This document shows, piece after piece, positions 1-7,300 of a stretch of 34,474 nucleotides of DNA. A program made the translations under genes and the position numbers. Numbering within the stretch: position 1 is the first letter of the stretch; every line of letters starts with the position of its first letter. Origin of the DNA: Coriobacteriia bacterium (GTDB lineage: Bacteria; Actinomycetota; Coriobacteriia; Coriobacteriales; Eggerthellaceae); contig JAUNCQ010000024.1 in the NCBI GenBank assembly GCA_030526515.1, positions 1-34,474 on the forward strand. Direction: 5' to 3'. A model generated the notes under the pieces. That model made no database searches and was not told where the DNA came from. It saw nothing but the letters and a program-made list of their open reading frames with translations.

Positions 1-60
1 TTTGAACCTGCGACCTCTGCGTCCCGAACGCAGCGCTCTACCAAACTGAGCCACAACCCG
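1..60 (-). tRNA. tRNA-Pro(CGG), 3' part cut by the window edge
   Basis: Read on the minus strand from position 60, the sequence gives acceptor strand CGGGTTG, a D-arm GCTC...GAGC, an anticodon stem CTGCG/CGCAG and loop TTCGGGA. This places anticodon CGG (Pro, codon CCG) at positions 34-36. The variable loop and 5' side of the T-arm (GCAGG TTCAAA) follow before the window ends. About 16 nt of the 3' end are missing. A well-formed promoter lies just upstream. Confidence 0.93.
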
Positions 61-81
61 AGCTGTTTTGCAGCAGTGGTT

Positions 82-110
82 ATATTACAAGGCTTCCATA
101 AGTTTGGCAA
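82..110 (-). promoter_or_regulatory. Promoter of tRNA-Pro
   Basis: On the minus strand, -35 TTGCCA (110-105) and -10 TAATAT (87-82) are separated by exactly 17 nt. The predicted start is near 75, about 15 nt before the mature tRNA 5' end. It is one of the clearest sigma-70-type promoters in the window. Confidence 0.8.
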
Positions 111-138
111 GCCCTAATTCAAAAAACTTTGGAAAAGC

Positions 139-1302
139 TTAGCCTCGCTCCCCCGAGCCCGCCTCAGCAGGCGCCAACGCAACCTCGCCAGCGGCTGTGG
201 ATGCGCCGGCAGCAACAGCGCCGGCAACAACGGCGTCAGCAGCGACGCCCCCGCCAGCCGAAAGACCCGCGGCGGCGCCAGCCTCAGCCGCAACTTCCAC
301 ACGGGTGAGCTTCTCGCCCTTGAAGGTCTTGGTCCGCTGGATCAGCACCGCGCCGATCAGGAACGGCATCCAGAACACGATGGACCGGTACACCAGGCCA
401 ATGGCAACGCCCGCAGCGGCCGTGGAGCCGAAGGCGGTGAACGCCACCGTCACGGCCGCCTCGACCACGCCCACGCCCTGCGGCGTGATGGACACCATGG
501 CGAACAGCGTGGCAACCACGTATCCGCAGACCAGGGGCTGCGCCGACGTCACGCCAAAGCCAATACCCACCAGGCAGAAGCAGGCGAGCTCGCAGCAGCT
601 GGCAATGATGGACTGCCCGAACGCGCGGGCAGTTTCCTTGGGATTGGCCACGATCATACCCGCCGCGTCGGAGAAGGACGCAACGGTATGCTCGACCCAC
701 GGATTCATGGGCTTCTTCTTCAACTTCACGAACAGCCGGTTGATCAGCGACTCAATAGGCGTGAGCACGCGCACCAGCGCCTGCGGACGCATGCGGCCCA
801 GCACCAGCAGGCCCGCCATGCACGACACCACGAACAGCACGATCAGGCCCAAGGCGAACCAACCCGGGTCCAGGCCCACGGTTACGGCCAGCACCGCAAA
901 CGCGATGATCATGATGCACATGAACGCAGAGTCAATGGTCAGTTGCATGAGCAGCGCAGCAGACGTGGCCTTGCCCGGCTCGATGCCCCTTCGACGGGCA
1001 TCGTCCACCACCAGCGTGGTACCGGCAAGGTTCAGCGATGGCGCAATGGTGTTCATGAAGAAGGTGCCGAACACCAGCGGCAGCGTAGCGCGCGGAGGCA
1101 TATGCTCCCCCACCGCCTTGAAGCAGTACGTGTACGCATAGCTCTGGGAAAAGTACTTGCCCAGCTGCGTGCACACGGCGGCAAGCAGCGGAATCATAGA
1201 GGCATGCTGCACGGTTTCAGCCAGCTCGATCAGCTGGTCGCCCCTGAGCAGGAACACCGCCACCACAATGGCAATGACCAAGCCCACGAGCAGATTTCGC
1301 AT
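139..1302 (-). CDS. Flippase-like / lysylphosphatidylglycerol synthase TM-region family membrane protein (YbhN/UPF0104 type)
   Basis: The product is about 387 aa and strongly hydrophobic, with some 7-8 membrane segments. The first follows the start directly (NLLVGLVIAIVVAVFLL). Motif-like stretches TIAPSLNLAGT and ITPQGVGVVEAAV are the conserved pieces of this family: the integral-membrane module of MprF/AglD-type proteins, which handle lipids or lipid-linked sugars. No soluble MprF synthase domain is attached, so lysyl-PG synthesis is not implied. The C-terminus is a roughly 55-residue Ala/Gly/Val-rich tail that looks disordered. The open frame extends to 1467, but the family N-terminus fits ATG at 1302. 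A TTG at 1314 lies 4 nt after GGGAG and is an alternative start. The specific substrate is unknown. Confidence 0.8.
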   Translation of the reverse strand: MRNLLVGLVIAIVVAVFLLRGDQLIELAETVQHASMIPLLAAVCTQLGKYFSQSYAYTYCFKAVGEHMPPRATLPLVFGTFFMNTIAPSLNLAGTTLVVDDARRRGIEPGKATSAALLMQLTIDSAFMCIMIIAFAVLAVTVGLDPGWFALGLIVLFVVSCMAGLLVLGRMRPQALVRVLTPIESLINRLFVKLKKKPMNPWVEHTVASFSDAAGMIVANPKETARAFGQSIIASCCELACFCLVGIGFGVTSAQPLVCGYVVATLFAMVSITPQGVGVVEAAVTVAFTAFGSTAAAGVAIGLVYRSIVFWMPFLIGAVLIQRTKTFKGEKLTRVEVAAEAGAAAGLSAGGGVAADAVVAGAVAAGASTAAGEVALAPAEAGSGERG

Positions 1303-1347
1303 GTTGAACTTCAAATGACTCCCAAAAACGGAAACATATACGCGTCT

Positions 1348-1356
1348 AGCATACCA
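1348..1356 (-). promoter_or_regulatory. Extended -10 element upstream of the YbhN-like gene
   Basis: On the minus strand TGG precedes TATGCT (1353-1348), an extended -10 of the TGnTATnnT type, about 46 nt before the ATG. No convincing -35 is visible, so this is tentative. Confidence 0.4.
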
Positions 1357-1443
1357 GCCCCGCCGAACCTCCGCGCCCAGAAGGGCGTGAGCGGCGCGGC
1401 GCATAAGCAGCAAGGGGACGAAACAAAGGGAGGGCGAAGCAAA

Positions 1444-1492
1444 GGGGGCGAAACAGCCGCGCGGCAATCACCACGCCTGCCGTTTCGCCCCC
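1444..1492 (-). terminator. Hairpin terminator after the XdhC gene, GGGCGAAA/TTTCGCCC type
   Basis: GGGGGCGAAAC (1444-1454) and GTTTCGCCCCC (1482-1492) form an 11-bp perfect stem, with further GGCA/TGCC pairing inside. Read on the minus strand, the hairpin is followed by CTTTGCTTCGCCC and another T-rich stretch. It lies 100 nt downstream of the XdhC stop. The same arm sequence recurs at many gene ends in this window. Confidence 0.6.
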
Positions 1493-1594
1493 TGAAGAGC
1501 TATGATGCGGTCGGGTCGGGCGCTCGGTCGGAGCATAGCGCCTGACCAGGCCAGATCGCGGCCAGCCCGCAGCTAGATCGCGACCGGGTCGTAT

Positions 1595-2584
1595 CTAGCG
1601 GCCCAGGCTGTCCTCGTGCTTGGCGCGGGCGGCCTCGCTGTAGCGCTGCTTGTAGCGGACGTCCACCAGCTCAGCCACGATGGCAATGGCCAGCTCAGCC
1701 GGGGTCTTGGCACCGAACTTCAGGCCGATGGGGCGCTTGATGGTATCCCAGTCCTCGTCCGTCAGGCCGGCGGCGCGCACCAGGTCGTACACGGTGTTGT
1801 TCTTGCCCTTGCAGCCCATCATGCCCACGTAGTGCACGCCGTGCTTCTTGGCCCAGATGCAGCCCTGGGGGTCGAACATGTGACCGCGGGTCAGCACGCA
1901 CACGTAGTCGTCCGGGGACGGGGTGAAGTCGGCCAGGTCGTCGAAGTTGCCGCCGCGGAGCAGGTAGCGCTCGACGCCGGGGAAACGGTCCTCGTTCAGG
2001 TAGGCCGGGTCGTAGTCCAGCACGACCACGTCGAAGCCCACGTGCTTGGCCAGGGCGGACACCTCGCTGGCGGAGTCGGATGCACCCAGCAGCCACACGC
2101 GGACCGGCTGGAACAGAGACGCGGAAAGCCAGGTCAGGCCGTCGAACTGCTCGTTGTGCATGGACGGGCCGCGGGTCACGTCCTTCATCTGGAAGGCGTC
2201 GCGGGGGCTCCACTCACGGGACGCCACGATTTCCTTGGCGTCGTTGCAGAAGAACACCAGCGGCTCGCCGTCGGCGGAACCCTGCTCACCGTACTTCTTG
2301 GTGACCTCGTTGTCCACGTTGGCCACAGCGGCCTCCGGGTCGTAGACCACCTTGAAACCCAGCCATGCCAGGTCGCCCTCGTCCATGGCGCGGATGGCCC
2401 GCTGGAACGTGGGGATGTCGGCCTTGGTCAGGCTCTGGGCAATGACCTCCAGATACTCCGGCTGCACGTAGCCGTTGCCAGCCAGCGCCTCCGGGGAAAA
2501 CGCCGGGAACAGCTCCGGGGTCAGCGTGGGGACGTAGCCGTCCTCCAGGTCTTCGATGATGGCGATCAGGTCCTGCTTGTTCAT
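1595..2584 (-). CDS. XdhC/CoxI family protein
   Basis: The product is 329 aa. The C-terminal half is a recognisable XdhC C-terminal (Rossmann-like) domain: VWLLGASDSASEV, VVVLDYDPAYL, YVCVLTRGHMFD, YVGMMGCKGKN, then RPIGLKFGAKTPAELAIAI. Family members load or protect sulfurated molybdenum cofactor for xanthine dehydrogenase-type hydroxylases. No molybdoenzyme gene is adjacent, so the client is unknown. The usual glycine-rich loop (GxGxxG) is replaced by GASDSA, suggesting altered nucleotide or cofactor binding. The start at 2584 is set by AAGGAG 7 nt upstream; the frame is open for 12 more codons. A hairpin terminator follows the stop. Confidence 0.85.
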   Translation of the reverse strand: MNKQDLIAIIEDLEDGYVPTLTPELFPAFSPEALAGNGYVQPEYLEVIAQSLTKADIPTFQRAIRAMDEGDLAWLGFKVVYDPEAAVANVDNEVTKKYGEQGSADGEPLVFFCNDAKEIVASREWSPRDAFQMKDVTRGPSMHNEQFDGLTWLSASLFQPVRVWLLGASDSASEVSALAKHVGFDVVVLDYDPAYLNEDRFPGVERYLLRGGNFDDLADFTPSPDDYVCVLTRGHMFDPQGCIWAKKHGVHYVGMMGCKGKNNTVYDLVRAAGLTDEDWDTIKRPIGLKFGAKTPAELAIAIVAELVDVRYKQRYSEAARAKHEDSLGR

Positions 2585-2639
2585 GTGAGGTCTCCTTCGC
2601 GACGTAGAATTATTCGGCAATCAGCATAGCGCAAACAAG

Positions 2640-2673
2640 GGGGCGAAACACCCGCGCGCTTCCCTTTCGCCCC
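2640..2673. terminator. GGGGCGAAA/TTTCGCCCC hairpin between purN and XdhC genes
   Basis: GGGGCGAAA (2640-2648) pairs perfectly with TTTCGCCCC (2665-2673) across a GC-rich 16-nt loop. It lies between the purN terminator and the XdhC start. No good T-tract follows directly, so terminator function is uncertain; it belongs to the recurrent intergenic hairpin family. Confidence 0.4.
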
Positions 2674-2706
2674 AAATATAACGACCCCGGGAGCACCGGG
2701 GCCGTT
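2674..2706 (-). terminator. Terminator downstream of purN
   Basis: On the minus strand CCCCGG/CCGGGG arms with flanking AACG/CGTT (one A-C mismatch) enclose a 5-nt loop at 2691-2695 and are followed by TATATTTGG. It ends the purM-purN unit about 150 nt after the purN stop. Confidence 0.6.
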
Positions 2707-2754
2707 GCCAGATGGCTGGATGATGCGCGCAGGCAGGCAGGTCTGCCGAGCACA

Positions 2755-2850
2755 GGTCGGCAGGCAGAGGCGCAGCCGCCACGTACGGGTCGGCAAGCAA
2801 GGGCGCAGCCGCCGCGTACCGGGTGGCGGGCAGAAGCGCAGCCGCCAAGC
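2755..2850. repeat. Three imperfect tandem repeats, period 33-34 bp
   Basis: Copies start at about 2755, 2788 and 2822, each beginning GGTSGGC or similar and sharing GCGCAGCCGCC. They fill the space between the purN stop and its terminator. No reading frame through them looks coding. Confidence 0.6.
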
Positions 2851-2857
2851 GCGGGCG

Positions 2858-3469
2858 CTAGCGAATGCGGATCTTGCGGTCCGGGGTCACTTCCATGCGG
2901 CCCTCCGCAATGATGCGCAGCACCTCGGGGTAGAGCTGGTGCTCCACGGCGTGGATGCGGGCCTCCAGGTCGTCCACGGTGTCGGACTCCTCCACCACCA
3001 CGGCGCGCTGGGCCACGATGGGTCCCTTGTCGTACTCCTCGTTGGCCAGGTGCACGGTGACGCCGGTGACCTTGACGCCGGCGTTGAAGGCGTCGTCGAT
3101 GGCATGGGCGCCCTTGAAGCTGGGCAGCAGCGCGGGATGCAGGTTCAGCACGTGGTCCGGGAACGCGTTCAGCACCACCGGGGTCAGCATGCGCATGTAG
3201 CCGGCCATGACCAGGTACTCGGCGCCGTCGGCCTTGCAGGCGTCCACGATCATCTGGTCCGCGGCCTCGCGGTCTTCGTAGATGCTGCGGTTCAGCACGG
3301 TCACGGGAATACCGGCCGCCTGGGCGCGCTCGATGCCGTAGGCGTCCGGACGGGAGGAAACCACGCGGACGATTTCCACGGGCAGGCCGTCGTTAGCCAC
3401 CGCGTCGATGATGGCCTGCAGGTTGGTGCCGCTTCCGCTGACCAGAACGGCGATCTTCAGAGCTTCCAT
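2858..3469 (-). CDS. purN: Phosphoribosylglycinamide formyltransferase (GART, PurN)
   Basis: The product is 203 aa, the usual PurN length. It transfers a formyl group from 10-formyl-THF to GAR, step 3 of IMP synthesis. The N-terminus KIAVLVSGSGTNLQAII is the phosphate-binding loop. The catalytic region LNLHPALLPSFKGAHAI carries the Asn/His pair, and VTGVTVHLANEEYDKGPI holds the formyl-transfer histidine and aspartate region. The start at 3469 is chosen from the family N-terminus and AAGGGGAG just upstream; the frame is open a further 63 codons into spacer DNA. It is downstream of purM with a 79-nt gap that contains an 11-bp hairpin, which could tune the PurN:PurM ratio. Confidence 0.96.
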   Translation of the reverse strand: MEALKIAVLVSGSGTNLQAIIDAVANDGLPVEIVRVVSSRPDAYGIERAQAAGIPVTVLNRSIYEDREAADQMIVDACKADGAEYLVMAGYMRMLTPVVLNAFPDHVLNLHPALLPSFKGAHAIDDAFNAGVKVTGVTVHLANEEYDKGPIVAQRAVVVEESDTVDDLEARIHAVEHQLYPEVLRIIAEGRMEVTPDRKIRIR

Positions 3470-3497
3470 GGGCTCCCCTTCCTGGGTAAGTGCAAAT

Positions 3498-3530
3498 CCG
3501 CCCCGCCGGCGGCTGGGCTCGGCGGGGCGG
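3498..3530 (-). promoter_or_regulatory. Intercistronic 11-bp hairpin between purM and purN
   Basis: CCGCCCCGCCG (3498-3508) and CGGCGGGGCGG (3520-3530) are perfect inverted repeats with an 11-nt loop. No T-run follows on the minus strand, so a processing or stability element is more likely than a full terminator. Confidence 0.5.
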
Positions 3531-3548
3531 GCGAAAAAGGTCTTCGGA

Positions 3549-4628
3549 TTAGAAGGCGTACAGGCTGCCCTCGTTGGCGTACTGGACGTCGCCCTGGCCG
3601 GACACGATGCGGCCGATGCGGTACGTGGTCTCGCCAGCCTCGGCGCAAGCGGCCTCAACGGCCTCCACCTGGGACGGATCCACGATCAGCACGCAGCCCA
3701 CGCCCATGTTGAAGGTCTTCAGGGCCTCCTCGTCGCTCAGGTGAGCGGCGTTGCAGACGTACTTGATGATGGGGGTCACCGGCCAGGTGCCCAGGTCGAC
3801 CTCGGCGTTGACGGTCTTGGGCAGAGCGCGGTTCAGGTTCTCGGTAATGCCGCCGCCGGTGATGTGGGCCAGGGCACGCACGGCACCCGGGACCTGCTTG
3901 AGCACCTGCAGCACCGGCTTCACGTAGATGCGGGTCGGGGTCAGCAGGGCCTCGGCCACGGACTGGCCGCCCAGCTCGTCGCAAGGTGCGGTGACCTCAT
4001 CCTTGCCCATGGCCTCGATGGTGACCTTGCGGGCCAGGCTGAAGCCGTTGGAGTGCAGGCCGCTGGATGCCAGGCCAATGAGCACGTCGCCTTCCTGGAC
4101 GCTTTCGGGGTCCAGCATCTTCGGGCGATCGACCACGGCAACGCAGAAGCCGGACAGATCGTAGTCGTCCGGGTCCATGACGCCGGGATGCTCGGCCATC
4201 TCGCCGCCGATCAGGGCGCAGCCGGCCTGACGGCAGCCTTCGCCAATGCCGCCCACGATCTTGGCCATGGCCTCGGACTTCAGCTTGCCCACGGCAACGT
4301 AGTCCAGGAAGAACAGGGGCTCGGCGCCCGTTGCCAGCACATCGTTGACGCACATGGCCACCAGGTCAATGCCCACGGTGTCATGCTTGTCAATGAGCTG
4401 GGCGACCTTCAGCTTGGTGCCCACGCCGTCGGTGCCGGAAACCAGCAGCGGATCCTCCATGTCCTTGGCAGCGGCAATGCTGAACAGGCCGCCGAAGCCG
4501 CCGATGTCGCCAATGACCTCAGGACGATAGGTGCTGTGCACCGTTTCCTTGATGGCATTGACGGCGCGTGCGCCCTCCTCAATGTCCACGCCGGCCTGAG
4601 CGTAGGTGATGCTTTCGTTCTGGGTCAT
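3549..4628 (-). CDS. purM: Phosphoribosylformylglycinamidine cyclo-ligase (AIR synthetase, PurM)
   Basis: The product is 359 aa, slightly longer than the usual 345. It closes FGAM to AIR with ATP, step 5 of IMP synthesis. Visible family motifs are YAQAGVDIEEGARAV at the N-terminus, LVSGTDGVGTKLKVA (ATP and metal loop), ALIGGEMAEHPGV, LSGFCVAVVDR, GLASSGLHSNGFSLAR and ALAHITGGGITENLNRALP. The start at 4628 follows GGAAAGG by 9 nt; an in-frame ATG at 4646 lacks a site. It is the first gene of the purM-purN unit, preceded by a TATAAT promoter and a folded leader of about 110 nt. Confidence 0.96.
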   Translation of the reverse strand: MTQNESITYAQAGVDIEEGARAVNAIKETVHSTYRPEVIGDIGGFGGLFSIAAAKDMEDPLLVSGTDGVGTKLKVAQLIDKHDTVGIDLVAMCVNDVLATGAEPLFFLDYVAVGKLKSEAMAKIVGGIGEGCRQAGCALIGGEMAEHPGVMDPDDYDLSGFCVAVVDRPKMLDPESVQEGDVLIGLASSGLHSNGFSLARKVTIEAMGKDEVTAPCDELGGQSVAEALLTPTRIYVKPVLQVLKQVPGAVRALAHITGGGITENLNRALPKTVNAEVDLGTWPVTPIIKYVCNAAHLSDEEALKTFNMGVGCVLIVDPSQVEAVEAACAEAGETTYRIGRIVSGQGDVQYANEGSLYAF

Positions 4629-4654
4629 GGTGTGTTGCCTTTCCATCCAAAGGT

Positions 4655-4737
4655 CAGCCGCCCCGCGCGGCTGGTAGAACCACTATTCATGGGACCTCCC
4701 GGGTCGCGACCGCAGGGTCGCCTCCCCAAAGTCCCAT
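4655..4737 (-). promoter_or_regulatory. Structured 5' leader of purM
   Basis: Two hairpins lie between the promoter and the purM ribosome-binding site. The upstream one has outer arms ATGGGAC/GTCCCAT (4737-4731 with 4695-4689) and an inner GCGACC/GGTCGC stem with a CTGC loop (4721-4706). The second is CAGCCGC/GCGGCTG (4673-4655) with a 5-nt loop and ends about 15 nt before the Shine-Dalgarno. I do not recognise a known purine, PRPP or ppGpp riboswitch core. Confidence 0.45.
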
Positions 4738-4746
4738 AGATAGCCA

Positions 4747-4773
4747 ATTATACGCGCTCCGCACCCCGGGCAA
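4747..4773 (-). promoter_or_regulatory. Promoter of purM-purN
   Basis: A perfect TATAAT (4752-4747 on the minus strand) has a TTGCCC -35 (4773-4768) at a short 15-nt spacing. The predicted start near 4740 gives a roughly 110-nt leader. Confidence 0.6.
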
Positions 4774-4793
4774 GCGCCACGCTCAACATCTTT

Positions 4794-4828
4794 AGGACGA
4801 AAGAGCCGACGGGCTTTCCTTTCGCCCT
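4794..4828. terminator. AGGACGAAAG/CTTTCGCCCT hairpin in the divergent purM / InlB-repeat gene spacer
   Basis: AGGACGAAAG (4794-4803) pairs with CTTTCGCCCT (4819-4828) with one mismatch; AGCC/GGCT pairs inside. It sits upstream of both divergent promoters, so it cannot terminate either gene. It is another copy of the recurrent GGGCGAAA-type hairpin. Confidence 0.4.
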
Positions 4829-4912
4829 GGAAAACGGGGGCTGGTGCGAATCTGGTAACAAAATGCCTGATTAATTGGCCGTGCGCCGCCGCATTCGTTA
4901 CCTAACTGTATA

Positions 4913-4918
4913 TATAAT
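4913..4918 (+). promoter_or_regulatory. -10 element of the InlB-repeat gene
   Basis: TATAAT at 4913-4918, in a local AT-rich stretch, lies about 60 nt upstream of the start codon at 4980. The -35 region at 17 nt spacing (around 4890-4895) is poor, so the gene may need an activator or another sigma factor. Confidence 0.45.
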
Positions 4919-4979
4919 CCTGTTAATGCAGAAATACCGTAGGAATACTCTGCAATCACCACATAGGAGGGAAATGCAC

Positions 4980-6605
4980 ATGGATACCAAGAAGAAGGTC
5001 GGCATTGGCATTGCTGCCGCTGTCGTCATCGTGTTGGTAGCTGCGTTCCTGTGGTTCACCCACCCGTACAAGATCACCTACGATCTGAACGGCGGCGAGC
5101 CCGGCGCAACGGCCAACCCCGAGTCCTACACCATCTCGGACACCGTCACCCTGACCGAGCCGGTTCGCGCTGGCTACGTGTTCGCTGGCTGGCAGGGCAC
5201 TGACGTGCCCGAGCCGACCAAGGAAGTCACCATTGCCCAGGGCTCTACGGGCGACCGTGAGTACAAGGCCATCTGGCATCAGCTGGTGGACCTGAAGGTC
5301 AGCAAGATCACCATCAGCCACGGCGACTCCACTGTCACCAAGGCTTCCCAGACCGTCAACCTGATGCTGTGGGGCGTCGGTTCCGACGAGGAGTGGGAGC
5401 CGGTGGGCCAGGCTACCTACAACGCCAAGGGCAAGCTGGCCGAAATGAAGTACGACAAGGCCAAGAACGTCACCACCTTCACCCTGCGCAAGGGCAAGAA
5501 CACCTTCAAGAAGGTCGAGGACAAGTACACCGAGTTCATGGTGACCGCCGAGAACGCCGAGGCCGGCTTCGAGGTCGACCCCGCCGAGGGCGTCCACATT
5601 GACGCAGACTGCTCCGCAGAGTTCAACATGAAGTTCAACCCCGAGACCTGGACCATGAAGTTCACGGTCAAGGCCGCCGACCAGTACACCGCCAAGCTGG
5701 TCCAGGACTCCGGCATGCGCGTGATGTGCTGGAACGCCTGGAAGGACGGCATGCCCTACAACCCCATCAACCAGCACAAGATCGCCTACCTGACCGTGAA
5801 GCCCACCGTTGAGGGCAACATCGGCAAGGCCCTGCTGTGGAAGTGGGACGCCGAGAGCACCCATAGCTATCCGCCGGCATACCAGACCGACCCCCAGACC
5901 TACTACTTCAGCGTCGACATGCACGGCTACAAGCTGAGCACCGGCCAGAAGTTCCTGGCTGGCAAGGACGCTCCCATCGAGGCCACCGTCACCGTCAAGG
6001 ACGGCATGCCCGACTGCGGCGGCCGCACTGCCGTGTACCTGAGGCAGGAAGGCAAGAAGGCTCACCAGGCAGGAAAGCTGACCGTGACCCTGAAGGCCAA
6101 GACCTACGGCGTTGAGCTGCACACCAACGGCGGCAAGATCGCCAAGGACCATGAGGTCACCGCATACCGCTACGGCACCAGCGTCCAGCTGCCCGAGCTG
6201 AAGCACATGACCCGCGACGGCTATGACTTCGCCGGCTGGTACACCAAGGACGGCTCCAAGGACGGCAAGTGGGGCGACCTGGTCACCGAGATCAGCCGCA
6301 CCTCCATCGGCGAGGTCGACCTGTACGCTCGCTGGACCGAGCAGCCCAACGTGGTCACCTTCCACCCGGGCAAGGGCAACAAGGCCTTCCAGGTCGAGGT
6401 TGCTCATGGCGACACCATGAAGGCTCCCAAGGAGCCCAAGGCTGACGGCTACGAGTTCGACGGCTGGTACGAGGACGAGCTGTGCACCATCGAGTACGAC
6501 TTCGAGAAGACCAAGGTCACCGAGGACTTCGACCTGTACGCTGGCTGGATCGGCTCCGGCGTCGAGGCTCCTGCCACCGGCAAGGCCGAAAAGGGCGTCT
6601 CCTAG
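4980..6605 (+). CDS. Membrane-anchored surface protein with three InlB B-repeats (Listeria-Bacteroides repeats)
   Basis: The product is 541 aa. Residues 1-6 are lysine-rich and 7-26 form a single hydrophobic helix (GIGIAAAVVIVLVAAFLWF), an uncleaved N-terminal anchor placing the rest outside. Residues 30-99 (YKITYDLNGG...AGYVFAGW...YKAIW), 376-452 (HTNGGKI...GYDFAGW...LYARW) and 458-523 (GYEFDGWYEDE...LYAGW) are InlB B-repeat-like units, a beta-rich fold of many secreted adhesins. Residues 100-375 are an unrecognised, probably beta-rich region. No LPXTG sortase signal or C-terminal anchor is present. The start at 4980 is set by AGGAGG 9 nt upstream. The gene converges on another exported-protein gene across a repeat array. 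The ligand is unknown. Confidence 0.85.
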   Translation: MDTKKKVGIGIAAAVVIVLVAAFLWFTHPYKITYDLNGGEPGATANPESYTISDTVTLTEPVRAGYVFAGWQGTDVPEPTKEVTIAQGSTGDREYKAIWHQLVDLKVSKITISHGDSTVTKASQTVNLMLWGVGSDEEWEPVGQATYNAKGKLAEMKYDKAKNVTTFTLRKGKNTFKKVEDKYTEFMVTAENAEAGFEVDPAEGVHIDADCSAEFNMKFNPETWTMKFTVKAADQYTAKLVQDSGMRVMCWNAWKDGMPYNPINQHKIAYLTVKPTVEGNIGKALLWKWDAESTHSYPPAYQTDPQTYYFSVDMHGYKLSTGQKFLAGKDAPIEATVTVKDGMPDCGGRTAVYLRQEGKKAHQAGKLTVTLKAKTYGVELHTNGGKIAKDHEVTAYRYGTSVQLPELKHMTRDGYDFAGWYTKDGSKDGKWGDLVTEISRTSIGEVDLYARWTEQPNVVTFHPGKGNKAFQVEVAHGDTMKAPKEPKADGYEFDGWYEDELCTIEYDFEKTKVTEDFDLYAGWIGSGVEAPATGKAEKGVS

Positions 6606-6658
6606 TCGCTCCGAGCACGTTAGCTCACGCATCAGCCCATAACCCTTAGGGCGAAACA

Positions 6659-6690
6659 GGGCCTGCAGCCATCGGCTGCAGGCCCTTTCC
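6659..6690 (+). terminator. Terminator of the InlB-repeat gene
   Basis: A 12-bp perfect stem GGGCCTGCAGCC (6659-6670) / GGCTGCAGGCCC (6674-6685) with loop ATC is followed by TTTCC. AGGGCGAAA (6648-6656) and TTTCGTCCC (6703-6711) frame it, pairing with one G-U. Confidence 0.85.
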
Positions 6691-6810
6691 TATGTCCGGG
6701 CCTTTCGTCCCCTCCCCCGCCGCCCGCACAGCCTGCCAGGTCGTTCGCCCCCGTAGCAGCCTGCCAGGCTGCCGCTTCGGCCTCGGCCCACCCGACCGCG
6801 GTCCGTCGAG

Positions 6811-7150
6811 TCGTTCGCACAACGCCCACGCTGGATATGCGCACGGAATCAGGCCCCGAAATCCATTCGCACTCCGAGGTCGCTCCATGTGCGAACGCCC
6901 TAGTCGTTCGCACAATGGGGGTATCTACCCCGATTCGGCCCCAACCCCCCACTGTGCGAACGGATTTCTGCCCGCGCATCGTTCTCACTCTTGGTCGGCA
7001 CCAATGTGAGAACGAATTTCGGGGCCGATTTTCGTTCCCACTTTACATGCCCTCGTTATGCGAACGGAAAATCGTTCGCATAGCACAGGTGCGCACCATG
7101 CGAACGACCCCAAACCATTCGCACTCCGCAGGCAGCCATCATGCGAACGA
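6811..7150. repeat. Array of 13 short alternating inverted repeats (TCGTTCGCAC / GTGCGAACGA family)
   Basis: Forward-type copies start near 6811, 6865, 6904, 6979, 7032, 7073 and 7117. Reverse-type copies start near 6887, 6953, 7006, 7057, 7098 and 7141. From 6887 on, orientation alternates strictly, with 15-40 bp between copies. Pairs show matching changes: GTTCTCAC (6981-6988) faces GTGAGAAC (7006-7013), and TATGCGAACG (7057-7066) faces CGTTCGCATA (7073-7082). The 600-bp interval 6690-7300 holds no credible gene; it separates two convergent exported-protein genes. Confidence 0.8.
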
Positions 7151-7175
7151 CCAAACGCAACTCCCAGCACGCAGA

Positions 7176-7206
7176 AGGGCCGCGCCGGAAGTCCCGACGC
7201 GGCCCT
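7176..7206 (-). terminator. Terminator of the secreted-protein gene
   Basis: AGGGCCGCG (7176-7184) and CGCGGCCCT (7198-7206) form a 9-bp stem with a 13-nt loop; the minus-strand tail is TCTGCG. It lies about 95 nt past the stop at 7301. The weak T-tract lowers confidence. Confidence 0.5.
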
Positions 7207-7300
7207 CTGAAAATGCCTGGCAACCGCCGCACCGCAGCTGCTAGGCCCGGGGAGCTCTGCGAGCCAGGCTCGCTTTCGCCCGCTTAAGCAAGTCAGTCAG

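Noticed and set aside
2581-2848. Small frames between the XdhC gene and purN
   Set aside because: They cross a hairpin, the purN terminator and tandem repeats; no ribosome-binding site or domain is seen.
6837-7244. Open frame across the hairpin array
   Set aside because: It exists only because the GTTCGCAC repeats lack stops; the product is a patchwork of SHN/CAN-type repeats.
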